A DNA stretch of 64,000 nt. Source: Caldimonas caldifontis (GTDB lineage Bacteria; Pseudomonadota; Gammaproteobacteria; Burkholderiales; Burkholderiaceae_C). The position numbers and the translations under genes are program-made. The notes below the pieces were generated by a model. That model was not told the origin of the DNA, did not search any database, and saw nothing but the letters and a program-made list of their open reading frames with translations. The stretch lies in assembly GCF_002930615.1 (NCBI RefSeq), contig NZ_PSNX01000016.1:42265-106264 (forward strand), in the 5' to 3' direction. Of this stretch, positions 1 to 8,656 are shown piece after piece (positions within the stretch are counted from its first letter, which is position 1; each line of letters starts with the position of its first letter).

Positions 1-1
1 C

Positions 2-280
2 CAGGCCCGTGTGGATGCCGCCATCGTCGAACGTGCAGCCCACGAAGTCTTCGACGAGGAGGAGCCCTTCGACGAGCGCCCTCGCGGCTGGTGGCACGCG
101 CTGCGCGCAGGCCGCCGCGGCCCGTGGCTGCCCGCCGCGGCCGCCCTGTCCGCTGGGCTGGGCCTGGCCGGCCTGGGCTACGCCGCCTGGACCCTGGCAC
201 GGCAGGATGCCCCCCCGGTCGCTGCAGCCGCCTTGCCCACCCCCGCGGCCCCCGCGCCCGCCGCCTCCACCCCGCCCTGA
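2..280 (+). CDS. C-terminal end of GspA/ExeA-like AAA ATPase (partial)
   Basis: Reading frame open from the left edge of the window to a TGA just before gspB. The visible 92 residues start with a helical segment (QARVDAAIVERAAHEVF) of the kind found after the AAA core of ExeA/GspA ATPases. A basic stretch, one membrane segment (about residues 44-67) and a Pro/Ala-rich tail follow. GspA works with GspB to help the secretin of the type II secretion system assemble in the cell envelope. The identity rests mainly on the position 18 bases ahead of gspB, because the ATPase motifs lie outside the window. Confidence 0.6.
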   Translation, partial: QARVDAAIVERAAHEVFDEEEPFDERPRGWWHALRAGRRGPWLPAAAALSAGLGLAGLGYAAWTLARQDAPPVAAAALPTPAAPAPAASTPP

Positions 281-298
281 CCGACAAGAGCCTCGCCC

Positions 299-1063
299 AT
301 GTCCTACATCCTCGATGCCCTGCGACGCGCCGACGCCCAGCGCGAGCGCGGCGCCGTGCCCGGGCTGGATAGCCAGCACATCGTCGTCGACGACCCCGAC
401 GGCGAACGCCCCCGCTCGCGCGCCGGCCTGTGGCTGGCCGTGGGCCTGGTGCTGGGCATCGCCGTGCCTGGCGTGGCCTACTGGATGGGCCGAAGCACCC
501 CGGCCCCGATGCCGCCCGCCCCCCTGCCCGTAGCCGCGGCACCCGTGCCCGCGCCCGTCCTTGCGCCCGCCCCGGCCCCGGTGGAGGCGACACCACCTGC
601 GCAGGCCGAAGCACCCACGCCTCCACCGCCGCCGCCCGCGCCACCACCAGCTCCGGCACCGCCTCCCCCACCCGCACCGCCGCCCCCGCCTCCTGTGCCC
701 GCTCCGGCACCGATCCGCGCCCCGGCCCCGGCGCCCGCGCGGCCCGCCCCGGCACCTGCGCCCACCCCCGCAGCGGCGGTGGTGCCCGCCCCCGCGCCCC
801 GCCCCGCCGCCGCACCCGTCCCGGCCCCGTCGGCCGCCGCCCCGCGCCTGCAGGATCTGCCCGACCACGTGCGCAGCCAACTGCCCCCGCAGTCACTCGG
901 CGGCCTGATCTACTCGTCCACCCCGGCCGACCGCATCGCCATCGTCAACGGCCAGCCCTACCGCGAAGGCGACACCGTGGCCCGCGACCTGGTGGTGGAA
1001 GAAATCCTGCCCCGCGCCGCCGTGATGCGCTGGCGTGACCAGCGCTACCAGCTCACCTACTGA
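299..1063 (+). CDS. gspB: General secretion pathway protein B (GspB)
   Basis: 254 residues. The start MSYILDALRRADAQRERG is the hallmark N-terminus of GspB proteins. A single membrane segment (about 41-62) anchors it in the inner membrane. A very long Pro/Ala-rich linker (about 68-185) crosses the periplasm, and a folded C-terminal domain (about 190-254, with LPDHVRSQLPPQSLGGLIYS and a terminal YQLTY) follows. Family role: with GspA it helps place or pass the GspD secretin through the peptidoglycan for type II secretion. The main gsp operon is not in this window, so this looks like the separate gspAB locus known in many proteobacteria. Confidence 0.85.
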   Translation: MSYILDALRRADAQRERGAVPGLDSQHIVVDDPDGERPRSRAGLWLAVGLVLGIAVPGVAYWMGRSTPAPMPPAPLPVAAAPVPAPVLAPAPAPVEATPPAQAEAPTPPPPPPAPPPAPAPPPPPAPPPPPPVPAPAPIRAPAPAPARPAPAPAPTPAAAVVPAPAPRPAAAPVPAPSAAAPRLQDLPDHVRSQLPPQSLGGLIYSSTPADRIAIVNGQPYREGDTVARDLVVEEILPRAAVMRWRDQRYQLTY

Positions 1064-1082
1064 CACCTCGCGAGGCATCCCC

Positions 1083-2300
1083 TTGACCCCGCCCGCCTCG
1101 CCCTCCGCCTTGCGCGAGATCCCACGCGGCATCTGGGTGCTGGGTTTCGTCTCGATGCTCATGGACATCTCGTCCGAGATGATCCACGCGCTGCTGCCCG
1201 TGTACCTTGTCACCGTGCTGGGCACCTCGGCCCTGGTGGTCGGTGTGATCGAAGGCATCGCTGAAGCCACCGCCTCGATCACCAAGGTGTTCTCGGGCGC
1301 CCTGTCTGACCGGCTCGGCCGCCGCAAGCAGCTCGCCGCCATCGGCTACGGCCTGGCCGCCGTCACCAAACCCGTCTTCCCCCTGGCGCCCACGGTGGGC
1401 TGGCTGGTGGCCGCGCGCTTTATCGACCGCGTGGGCAAGGGCATCCGCGGCGCCCCGCGCGACGCGCTGGTGGCCGACATCGCACCGCCCCACCTGCGCG
1501 GCGCAAGCTTCGGGCTGCGGCAGTCGCTCGACACCCTGGGCGCCTTCCTCGGCCCGCTGCTGGCCATCGGCCTGATGTGGTGGACCCAGGACGCCTTCCA
1601 GACGGTGTTCTGGTTCGCCGTGGTGCCGGCCTTCCTGGCCTTCGGCCTGATCGTGTTTGCCGTGAAGGAACCCGCGCACCCACCGGGCCACCGCTCCGTG
1701 CGCGCACCGCTGAGTCGCCGCGAACTGGCTCGCCTCGGCGGTGCCTACTGGTGGGTCGTGGCCGTGGGCGCCGTCTTCACCCTCGCGCGTTTCAGCGAAG
1801 CCTTCCTGGTGCTGCGCGCCCAGGAGGCCGGCCTCGCCCTCATGTGGGTGCCGGCGGTGCTGGTGGTGATGAACCTGGTGTACTCGGTGGCGGCCTACCC
1901 GGCTGGCGCTCTGTCCGACCGCGTGGGCCGCATCCGGCTGCTGGTGGCCGGGCTGGTCGTGCTGGTGGCCGCCGACCTCGCGCTGGCCTTCGTGCCGGGC
2001 CTGTGGGGCGTGGGGGTCGGCGTGGTGCTGTGGGGCCTGCACATGGCCTTCACCCAGGGGCTGCTGGCCACCCTGGTGGCCGACACCGCGCCCGCCGACC
2101 TGCGCGGCACCGCCTTCGGCTTCTTCAACCTCGTCACCGGCGTGGCCCTGCTGGCCGCCAGCGTCGTCGCCGGGCTGCTGTGGGACCAGCTCGGCTCCAG
2201 CGCCACCTTCCTGGCCGGCGCCGGCTTTGCACTGGTGGCCCTGGTGGGATTGGTGGCCTTGCAGGGGCGGCTGAACAGCAACCGGAGAATCACCCCATGA
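1083..2300 (+). CDS. Major facilitator superfamily transporter
   Basis: About 405 residues with 12 predicted membrane segments. It carries the MFS loop motif in both halves: [12 protein letters not shown] after the second helix and [12 protein letters not shown] in the matching place of the second half. The substrate cannot be read from the sequence; drug or metabolite export is the usual role. The frame is open from 1035, but a start there would overlap gspB by 29 bases; the TTG at 1083, just after gspB, is more likely and removes 16 non-conserved residues. The stop overlaps the start of creA by four bases, which suggests co-transcription. Confidence 0.75.
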   Translation: MTPPASPSALREIPRGIWVLGFVSMLMDISSEMIHALLPVYLVTVLGTSALVVGVIEGIAEATASITKVFSGALSDRLGRRKQLAAIGYGLAAVTKPVFPLAPTVGWLVAARFIDRVGKGIRGAPRDALVADIAPPHLRGASFGLRQSLDTLGAFLGPLLAIGLMWWTQDAFQTVFWFAVVPAFLAFGLIVFAVKEPAHPPGHRSVRAPLSRRELARLGGAYWWVVAVGAVFTLARFSEAFLVLRAQEAGLALMWVPAVLVVMNLVYSVAAYPAGALSDRVGRIRLLVAGLVVLVAADLALAFVPGLWGVGVGVVLWGLHMAFTQGLLATLVADTAPADLRGTAFGFFNLVTGVALLAASVVAGLLWDQLGSSATFLAGAGFALVALVGLVALQGRLNSNRRITP

Positions 2301-2785
2301 TGCATTCCATACACTGCACCCTGGTCGTCCTGAGCACGGCACTTGTCGCTCTCCCGAGCCAGGCGCAGAAGATCGGCGAAGTCGACACCGTCTTCCAATG
2401 GCTCGGCCCCGACCACAAGATCGTCGTCGAAGCCTACGACGACCCCAAGGTGCCGGGCGTCACCTGCTACGTCTCGCGAGCCCGCACCGGCGGCATCAAG
2501 GGCGCGCTCGGCTTGGCCGAAGACCGCTCCGAAGCCTCCATCGAATGCCGCCAGGTGGGGCCCATCAACTTCAAGGAACCGCTGCCGCAGCAAGAGGACG
2601 TGTTCACCGAACGCATGTCCCTCCTCTTCAAGCGCTTGCATGTGGTGCGCATGGTCGACGTGCAGCGCAACACCCTCGTCTACCTCACCTACTCCGACCG
2701 CGTGATCGAAGGTTCGCCGCAGAACAGCGTGACGGCGGTGACGGTGGAGAGGGGGGTGAAGATTCCAGTGAAAGAGAGAAGGTAA
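2297..2785 (+). CDS. creA: CreA family periplasmic protein
   Basis: 162 residues beginning with a typical signal peptide that ends near PSQAQ (about residue 24). The body ([20 protein letters not shown], then [19 protein letters not shown], then a second Cys in [10 protein letters not shown]) matches the CreA/DUF1 family closely in order and spacing. CreA is a widespread small exported protein of unknown biochemical role; the E. coli gene sits beside creBCD. The ATG overlaps the stop of the MFS gene, giving translational coupling. No creBC partner lies next to it here. Confidence 0.85.
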   Translation: MMHSIHCTLVVLSTALVALPSQAQKIGEVDTVFQWLGPDHKIVVEAYDDPKVPGVTCYVSRARTGGIKGALGLAEDRSEASIECRQVGPINFKEPLPQQEDVFTERMSLLFKRLHVVRMVDVQRNTLVYLTYSDRVIEGSPQNSVTAVTVERGVKIPVKERR

Positions 2786-2790
2786 CTCGA

Positions 2791-3750
2791 ATGAGCTTAC
2801 GAACGGCGCTAAGCATCTTCGTCGAGGAGTATCCGAAGGCCGTCGAGCGGCCGTTCTCAGGAGATGCGCTGGCGGAGTTCATTCGACGCGACATCCCCCA
2901 AGCGCTCCAGAAAGTCATTGGACCAAACCCTCGGTATCTGATGCACGGCAGCCCAGGCCAAGGCAACTGGGCAAGGGCGCCTTGGGCGGCCATCTATGAT
3001 CGATTCGTCACGGATAGCGCGCAAGACGGCTACTACGTGGTCTACCTGGTCAGAGAAGATTTCAAGGGAATTTACCTCTCCCTAAACCAGGGGGTAACGA
3101 GCACTCGAAAGCAGTACGGTGCTGAGGCCAAGTCAGCACTTCGGGTCCGTGCTGCCGACTTTCTCGCAAGACTCGGCTCCCAATCAGCCGGGCTGGTCAC
3201 AGGCCAGATTGACCTGGCCTCGAGTGGTCCCGCCAATCTCAGCGCTTACTACGAGGCAGGCAACATTTGCTCCCTGCTCTACCCCAGCGATGGACTGCCT
3301 CAGGACGAGGTCCTTGAATCAGACCTTAGGCGATTTGTTGATCTCTACTTCTCTCTGGTCTCACGTGAGCCGCAGCTCTTTGAAAGGGCAGATGCAGAGG
3401 AAGACGAGGGCACGTTGGGTGATGAGGACCTGCGCAGGTTGCGAGAGCACAAGCGGGTAGAGAGAAACCGAAAGCTTGCCCTTCGCGCAAAGCAAGCTCA
3501 CGGGTATGTTTGCAAGGCGTGCGGATTCGACTTCGAGGCGCGGTATGGCGTAATCGGGAAGTCCTTCATCGAGGCTCATCACCTCACGCCACTTTCGGAG
3601 TTCAAAGGGCAGAGATTGACGCTTGATCCGAAGAGGGACTTCACGGTGCTCTGCTCAAATTGCCATCGGATGATTCACCGCACGTCATTCGTCCACTCTG
3701 TCGAGGAGTTTCGCGCCGCCTACATCGCCAAAGATGCAGGCGCCTTCTGA
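2791..3750 (+). CDS. MrcB-like N-terminal domain fused to HNH endonuclease (type IV restriction-like)
   Basis: 319 residues. The first ~190 resemble the MrcB N-terminal domain (DUF3578): FVEEYPKAV near the start, HGSPGQGNWARAPWAAIYD, then GYYVVYLVREDFKGIYLSLN. The C-terminal ~90 residues form an HNH nuclease with two zinc-type Cys pairs (CKAC and CSNC), the EAHHLTPLSEF catalytic region and NCHRMIHR. Proteins with this layout are expected to recognise modified or foreign DNA and cut it; the target is unknown. The ribosome site GAGAGAAGG lies just upstream of the ATG. Base composition is clearly less GC-rich than the flanking genes and codon use is more relaxed, both signs of transfer. It stands alone, without an McrC-like partner or a methyltransferase. 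Confidence 0.8.
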   Translation: MSLRTALSIFVEEYPKAVERPFSGDALAEFIRRDIPQALQKVIGPNPRYLMHGSPGQGNWARAPWAAIYDRFVTDSAQDGYYVVYLVREDFKGIYLSLNQGVTSTRKQYGAEAKSALRVRAADFLARLGSQSAGLVTGQIDLASSGPANLSAYYEAGNICSLLYPSDGLPQDEVLESDLRRFVDLYFSLVSREPQLFERADAEEDEGTLGDEDLRRLREHKRVERNRKLALRAKQAHGYVCKACGFDFEARYGVIGKSFIEAHHLTPLSEFKGQRLTLDPKRDFTVLCSNCHRMIHRTSFVHSVEEFRAAYIAKDAGAF

Positions 3751-3865
3751 GTGTCCACCGCCCCGAAACAATCCGAAAACTTCCGATACCGCCCCGAGAT
3801 GCTCCTGCACGCTGCCTTGCGCACCATGGCGGCATGTTCAACGCCTTGTGCAAAAGGAGCCTCTC

Positions 3866-4339
3866 ATGAAAACCTGGATTCGACGCACCCTCTTCGGCTT
3901 GCTGGGCACGGCCGCCCTCGTGGGCGGGCTGTCCGCCTGTGGCACCCGCGGCCATGAGCGGCAGGGTGGGTGGAGCGACGAGCGCGTGACCGAGATGCGC
4001 GGCAAGGCCATCGAGCGCATCGGCAGCAAGCTCGACCTGAACGATGCACAGAAGCAGAAGCTGGGCGTGCTGGCCGATGAGCTGATCGCGCAGCGCAAGG
4101 CCCTGCGGGGTGAGGGCAGCAACCCGCGCTCGCAGATGCAGGGGCTGATTGCCGGCACCACCTTCGACCGCGCCGGCGCCCAGCGGCTGGTGGACCAGAA
4201 GACGCAGGCCGTGCAGGCCGGGGCGCCGCGGGTGATTGCGGCGATGGCCGACTTCTACGACAGCCTCACGCCCGAGCAGCAGGCGAAGGTGCGCGAGCGC
4301 CTGGCCGAAGGGCGCCGCTGGGGCTGGGGCCGCGGCTGA
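3866..4339 (+). CDS. Spy/CpxP-like periplasmic lipoprotein
   Basis: 157 residues. A short basic N-terminus and hydrophobic stretch end in a lipobox (LSAC, Cys about residue 21). The rest is helical and charged, with a Spy/CpxP-type LTPEQQAKVRERL segment near the C-terminus and a related LDLNDAQKQKL segment earlier. Family members bind misfolded envelope proteins or damp the Cpx sensor. The ribosome site AAAAGGAG precedes the ATG by six bases. It lies 11 bases ahead of a response regulator and a histidine kinase on the same strand, so it is probably the accessory or target protein of that system. Confidence 0.75.
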   Translation: MKTWIRRTLFGLLGTAALVGGLSACGTRGHERQGGWSDERVTEMRGKAIERIGSKLDLNDAQKQKLGVLADELIAQRKALRGEGSNPRSQMQGLIAGTTFDRAGAQRLVDQKTQAVQAGAPRVIAAMADFYDSLTPEQQAKVRERLAEGRRWGWGRG

Positions 4340-4350
4340 GCTGAGCCACA

Positions 4351-5019
4351 ATGCCGGCCATGGCGCGCATCCTGCTGATCGACGACGATGAACAGCTCGG
4401 TGCGCCCCTGGCCCAGTACTTCGCGCGCTTCGAGCTGGAACTGGTGCAGGCCACCCGCCCCAGCGAAGGCCTGGCCCTGCTGCGCGGCGGCGGTTTCGAC
4501 GCCGCCCTGCTCGACGTGATGCTGCCCGAGATGGATGGCTTTGCGCTGTGCCGCGCCATCCGCCAGGACAGCGACATCCCCCTCCTGATGCTCACCGCCC
4601 GCGGTGAACTCACCGACCGCGTGGTGGGCCTGGAACTGGGCGCCGACGACTACCTGCCCAAGCCCTTCGAGCCGCGCGAGCTGGTGGCGCGCGTGCAGGC
4701 CATCCTGCGGCGGCGTCCGGCAGGCCACGCCGTCCCGGACGACGGTCTGCTGCGTTTCGACGGCCTGGTCGTCGACCCGGTGCGCCGCAGCGTGGTGCGC
4801 GACGGCGCCGAGGTGGACCTCACCGCCAGCGAGTTCGAGCTGCTGCTGATGCTGGCGCGCGAGCCGGGGCGCGTGTTCAGCCGTGACGACATCCTCATCT
4901 ACACGCGCGCGGTGGACATCGTGGTGAGCCGCCTGCGCAAGAAGCTCGAGCCGCTGGAATGCATCAAGACTTTGCGCAACGCGGGCTACACGCTGGCGCT
5001 GCGGCGCACCCCCTCATGA
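4351..5019 (+). CDS. OmpR-family response regulator (CpxR/RstA-like), shortened DNA-binding domain
   Basis: 222 residues. The receiver domain is complete: acidic DDD at 11-13, phosphorylation site D55 (LLDVMLPEMDG), T82 and K104 (LPKPF). The winged-helix domain starts about 133. Between L182 and the recognition helix (YTRAVDIVVSRLRKKL) about nine residues are absent compared with OmpR and CpxR; the text runs RDDIL-IYTRAVD where the family has a longer helix and turn. The reading frame is kept. The rest, including IKTLRNAGYTL, is normal. The gene overlaps the kinase by ATGA. It may start at the second ATG (4360). DNA binding could be altered by the gap. Confidence 0.85.
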   Translation: MPAMARILLIDDDEQLGAPLAQYFARFELELVQATRPSEGLALLRGGGFDAALLDVMLPEMDGFALCRAIRQDSDIPLLMLTARGELTDRVVGLELGADDYLPKPFEPRELVARVQAILRRRPAGHAVPDDGLLRFDGLVVDPVRRSVVRDGAEVDLTASEFELLLMLAREPGRVFSRDDILIYTRAVDIVVSRLRKKLEPLECIKTLRNAGYTLALRRTPS

Positions 5020-6356
5020 ACACCGAACGCTGGCACCAGCGCGCCGGGCGGCGGCTGCGCCACTCCATCCAGCTGCGCATGGTGCTGGTCTTCCTGCTGC
5101 TGGCCGCGGCCATGACCTTCGTGCTGGTGAGCGGTGCGCAGCGGGCGTTTTCAGTGGGCTGGCGCGAAGCGGCCCGGCCGATGCTGGCCGACTATGTGGA
5201 CCGCCTCGCCAGCGAAGTGACTGCGGGCGGCGCCACCCCGCAGATCGAGCGGGCCGAAGCCCTGGTGCGCCGGCTGCCGATCACCGTGCGCATCGAAGGC
5301 CCCCGCGTGCAATGGGCCTCGCACGACGACACCACCCACCGCGACTGGGAAGACCGTCGGGACCGCCGCCGGCTCCACGACGGCCCCCCCTTGCTCGAAC
5401 GTGTGACGGCCGACGGCCACCGGCTGTCCTTTGGCATTGACGAGGCCGTCTTCGAGCGCCGACCGCGGCTCATCGGCTATGCGCTGGCGGCCGTGCTGCT
5501 GATCACGGGGCTGGCCTGGCTGTATGTGCGCCGCCTCCTGCGTCCGCTGAACGACATCAGCGCCGGTGCGCGGCGCTTCGGCGCGGGCGACTTCGGCGAG
5601 CCCATCCCCGTACGCCACCCGCGCCGCCCCGACGAACTCGGCCAGCTCGCGTTGACCATCAACACCATGGGCCACGACATCCACCAGATGCTCGAGGCCA
5701 AGCGCGCCCTGCTGCTGGCCATCAGCCACGAGCTGCGCAGCCCGATCACACGCGCGCGGCTGAACGCCGAACTGCTGCCGGAAGACGGTGAGGTGCGTGC
5801 GCCGCGCGAGGCCCTGCTGCGCGACCTGCAGGAGATGGCCACGCTGGTGTCCGACCTGCTGGAAAGCGAACGCCTGGCCACGCGCCATGCCGCCTTGCAG
5901 CGCGAGCCCACCGACCTCGGCGCGCTGGTGGCCGAGGTGCTGCGCGAGCTGGGCGCCCGGCACGCGGGGGCCCCGCAGGTGACGGTGCATGTGCAGGGTG
6001 ATCTGTCAGCGCTGCCGTTGGATGCCGCCCGCATCCGCCTGCTGCTGCGCAACCTGCTCGACAACGCCTTGCGCCATGGCGGCGATGCGGCCCGGCCGCC
6101 CGAACTACACCTGCGGCGCACGGCCGCCGGCGTGGAGATCGAGGTGCGCGACCACGGCCCCGGCGTGCCCGAGGCGCAGTTGCAGCAACTGGCCGAGGCC
6201 TTCTACCGCCCCGACAGCGCCCGCACGCGCACGGCAGGTGGCGTGGGCCTGGGGCTCTACCTGTGCCGCCTGGTCGCTCGGGCGCACGGCGGCACACTCA
6301 CGCTGCGCAACGCCGAGCCGGGCCTGTCGGCGGTGGTGGTGCTGCCCGGGGCCTGA
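5016..6356 (+). CDS. Membrane histidine kinase (CpxA/RstB-like)
   Basis: 446 residues. Membrane segments at about 21-40 and 153-171 enclose a periplasmic sensor region of about 110 residues. A HAMP linker (about 172-225) leads to the HisKA domain with phospho-acceptor H238 (AISHELRSPITRARL). The ATPase domain shows the N box (RNLLDNALRHGG, N350), the G1 box (DHGPGVPE) and the G2 box (GGVGLGLYLCR). It should phosphorylate the upstream response regulator, with which it shares an ATGA overlap. Together with the Spy/CpxP-like lipoprotein the set suggests envelope-stress sensing. The signal is unknown. No damage is visible in the kinase. Confidence 0.88.
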   Translation: MNTERWHQRAGRRLRHSIQLRMVLVFLLLAAAMTFVLVSGAQRAFSVGWREAARPMLADYVDRLASEVTAGGATPQIERAEALVRRLPITVRIEGPRVQWASHDDTTHRDWEDRRDRRRLHDGPPLLERVTADGHRLSFGIDEAVFERRPRLIGYALAAVLLITGLAWLYVRRLLRPLNDISAGARRFGAGDFGEPIPVRHPRRPDELGQLALTINTMGHDIHQMLEAKRALLLAISHELRSPITRARLNAELLPEDGEVRAPREALLRDLQEMATLVSDLLESERLATRHAALQREPTDLGALVAEVLRELGARHAGAPQVTVHVQGDLSALPLDAARIRLLLRNLLDNALRHGGDAARPPELHLRRTAAGVEIEVRDHGPGVPEAQLQQLAEAFYRPDSARTRTAGGVGLGLYLCRLVARAHGGTLTLRNAEPGLSAVVVLPGA

Positions 6357-6369
6357 CGCCTCCAGGCGC

Positions 6370-6864
6370 TCAGGGCGTGGCAGGCCCCTGGCAGTTCCGA
6401 GGCAGGAAGCGACGCTCGATGTCGGTGCGGTCGGCCCCACGCGCCACCATGGGCTCGGGTGGCGCGGCGTGGCCGCACACCCAGGCCACCGGCACCACCG
6501 GGGAGTCCTCCACCACGCCGGGGCGCAGGCTGAGCGTCTTGCCTCGCAGCGCGCCATTGGCCTGGTGACCAAAGACGATGTGCAAGGCGCCGTCTTCCAC
6601 CGTGAGGCTGGCCACGTGGTTGCTGACGATGCGGTGGGGCTCAGGCAGGCCGGCGGCGGCGTTGTCGGCCGGCAGGGTGGCGGTGGTCCGCCAGGCCTGG
6701 GCGACGGGCGCCTTGGCGAAGTCGGCAAAGCGGGCGGCTTCCACGATCTGTTCGCGCACGAGCCGGCCCTGCATGGAGGGCATGGCCATCAGCGCGAGGA
6801 TGGCGATCACGGCGAGCACGACCATCACTTCGATGAGGGTGAAGCCGCGGCGAAAAGGCATCAT
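6370..6864 (-). CDS. Type IV pilin-like protein with class III signal
   Basis: 164 residues from the ATG at 6864; a GTG at 6882 would add six. The prepilin peptidase site is clear: FRRG then FTLIEVMVVLAVIAILALMA, with Glu at +5 of the mature protein. The C-terminal part has two cysteines (VCGHAAPPEP and PRNCQG) that could form the D-region disulfide loop of pilins. It could be a minor pilin or a pseudopilin. It is an orphan here: no pil or gsp assembly gene adjoins it, and it converges on the histidine kinase gene. The promoter would lie in the short divergent gap shared with the formate dehydrogenase genes. Confidence 0.75.
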   Translation of the reverse strand: MMPFRRGFTLIEVMVVLAVIAILALMAMPSMQGRLVREQIVEAARFADFAKAPVAQAWRTTATLPADNAAAGLPEPHRIVSNHVASLTVEDGALHIVFGHQANGALRGKTLSLRPGVVEDSPVVPVAWVCGHAAPPEPMVARGADRTDIERRFLPRNCQGPATP

Positions 6865-6934
6865 GGTGGCGAGTGCTTTCACGAGAAGACAGGGGCGATC
6901 TTAGAGCCTGCCCCGCGGCATCGAGCCGCGGCTT

Positions 6935-8656
6935 ATGATCCCTGGCATGAACGCCAAGGTCATCCCCTTGCAGCCGGCGGGGGCCCCCAGCCGCGAGCGC
7001 AAGCGCCAGGCCCCGCGCGGGCGCCAGGTGGGTCCTGACGCCCTGCGCGAGGTGCAGGCCACGCTGAACCAGGTGCTGCCACGGCGCGACCAGCTCATCG
7101 AAGCCCTGCACGCCCTGCAGGACCGCTTCCACCAGCTGCGCACCGACCACCTCGCCGCCCTGGCGCAGTGGATGCGCCTGTCGCAGGCCGAGGTCTACGA
7201 AGTGGCGAGCTTCTATCACCACTTCGACGTGGTGCGCGAGAACGCTGATGGCGGCTTCGACGCCCCGCCGAAGCTGACGGTGCGCGTGTGCGACAGCCTC
7301 TCGTGCGAGATGGCGGGTGCGCGCGAGTTGATGACGAAGCTGCCCGCGCTGCTGGGCGCCGACGTGCGTGTGATGCCTGCGCCTTGTGTGGGCCGCTGCC
7401 ACGAAGCGCCGGTGGCCGTGGTGCACCAACGGCAGATCGCCCACGCCACAGCACAGGCGGTGCAGGCGGCTGTCGCGCAAGGCTTGCTCCACGATGAGGT
7501 CCCGCAAGCCCCCGGCCTGGACACCTACCGCGCCCAGGGTGGCTATGCGCTGTTGCAGGCCTGCGTGAACGGCACCCGGCCCGTGGAAGACGTTCTGAAA
7601 GCCATGGAAGACTCGGGCCTGCGTGGCCTGGGGGGCGCCGGCTTTCCGGCCGGGCGCAAATGGCGCATCGTGCGCGAGCAGCCCGCCCCGCGGCTGATGG
7701 CGGTGAACATCGACGAAGGCGAGCCCGGCACCTTCAAGGACCGGCACTATCTGGAACGTGACCCGCACCGCTTCCTGGAAGGTGTGCTGATCGCCGCCTG
7801 GGCCGTGGGGGTGGAGGCCATCTACCTCTACCTGCGCGACGAATACCACGGCTGCCGCACGATGCTGACGCGCGAGCTCGCCGCCCTGCAGGCGAACCCG
7901 CCGGTGCCGTTGCCGCACATCGAGCTGCGCCGCGGTGCGGGCGCCTACATCTGCGGCGAAGAGTCGGCCATGATCGAATCCATCGAAGGCAGGCGGGGCC
8001 TGCCGCGGCTGCGCCCGCCCTATGTGGCCCAGGTGGGCCTGTTCGGCCGGCCGACGCTGGAGCACAACTTCGAGACGCTCTACTGGGTGCGCGACATCCT
8101 GGAGCGCGGGCCGCAGTGGTTCACTTCGCACGGCCGCCACGGCCGGCAGGGCTTGCGTTCGTTTTCCGTGTCGGGCCGCGTGAAGCAGCCGGGCGTCAAG
8201 CTCGCCCCCGCCGGCATCACGCTGCGCGAACTGATCGACGAACACTGCGGCGGCATGCTCGACGGCCACACGCTCTACGCCTACCTGCCCGGCGGCGCCT
8301 CGGGCGGCATCCTGCCCGCGCGGCTGGCCGATGTGCCACTCGACTTCGACACCCTGCAGCCCCACGGCTGCTTCATCGGCTCGGCCGCCATCATCGTGCT
8401 CTCGCAACACGACCGCGCGGTGGACGCGGCGCGCAACCTGATGCGCTTCTTCGAGGCCGAATCCTGTGGCCAGTGCACGCCCTGCCGCGTGGGCACCTCG
8501 AAAGCACGGGCCCTCATCGAAGCACCCCACTGGGACACCGCCTTGCTGGCCGAGTTGTCGCAGGTGATGCGCGACGCCTCGATCTGCGGCCTGGGCCAGG
8601 CGGCGCCGAATCCGGTCGATGGCGTGATCCGGTACTTCCCCGAGGAGCTCGCATGA
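6935..8656 (+). CDS. NAD-linked formate dehydrogenase beta subunit (FdsG-FdsB fusion)
   Basis: 573 residues joining two Nuo-like modules. The N-terminal NuoE/FdsG part has a thioredoxin-like [2Fe-2S] site at C119, C124, C151 and C155. The NuoF/FdsB part follows, with the NADH/FMN-binding glycines (GLRGLGGAGFPAGRKW and GAYICGEESAMIESIEGRRG) and a C-terminal [4Fe-4S] site (ESCGQCTPCR plus a later SICGLG). It passes electrons from the alpha subunit to NAD. The same fusion is known for Fdh1B of methylotrophs such as Methylorubrum. It overlaps the alpha gene by ATGA. The start could also be the ATG at 6947. No fdsD or fdhD-type maturation gene is nearby. Confidence 0.88.
   Translation: MIPGMNAKVIPLQPAGAPSRERKRQAPRGRQVGPDALREVQATLNQVLPRRDQLIEALHALQDRFHQLRTDHLAALAQWMRLSQAEVYEVASFYHHFDVVRENADGGFDAPPKLTVRVCDSLSCEMAGARELMTKLPALLGADVRVMPAPCVGRCHEAPVAVVHQRQIAHATAQAVQAAVAQGLLHDEVPQAPGLDTYRAQGGYALLQACVNGTRPVEDVLKAMEDSGLRGLGGAGFPAGRKWRIVREQPAPRLMAVNIDEGEPGTFKDRHYLERDPHRFLEGVLIAAWAVGVEAIYLYLRDEYHGCRTMLTRELAALQANPPVPLPHIELRRGAGAYICGEESAMIESIEGRRGLPRLRPPYVAQVGLFGRPTLEHNFETLYWVRDILERGPQWFTSHGRHGRQGLRSFSVSGRVKQPGVKLAPAGITLRELIDEHCGGMLDGHTLYAYLPGGASGGILPARLADVPLDFDTLQPHGCFIGSAAIIVLSQHDRAVDAARNLMRFFEAESCGQCTPCRVGTSKARALIEAPHWDTALLAELSQVMRDASICGLGQAAPNPVDGVIRYFPEELA

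Noticed and set aside
478..765. Gly/Ala-rich antisense ORF in gspB, resembling a PE-PGRS or silk-like protein
   Set aside because: It is the reverse complement of the Pro/Ala codons of the GspB linker.
1053..2342. Long antisense ORF (429 codons) over the MFS gene
   Set aside because: Its His/Gln/Gly-rich composition is a shadow of GC-rich coding in the other strand; no ribosome site or domain is seen.
7060..8650. Possibility that the fused beta gene is NADH dehydrogenase NuoE/NuoF
   Set aside because: It is directly coupled to a formate dehydrogenase alpha gene, and no other nuo gene is present.
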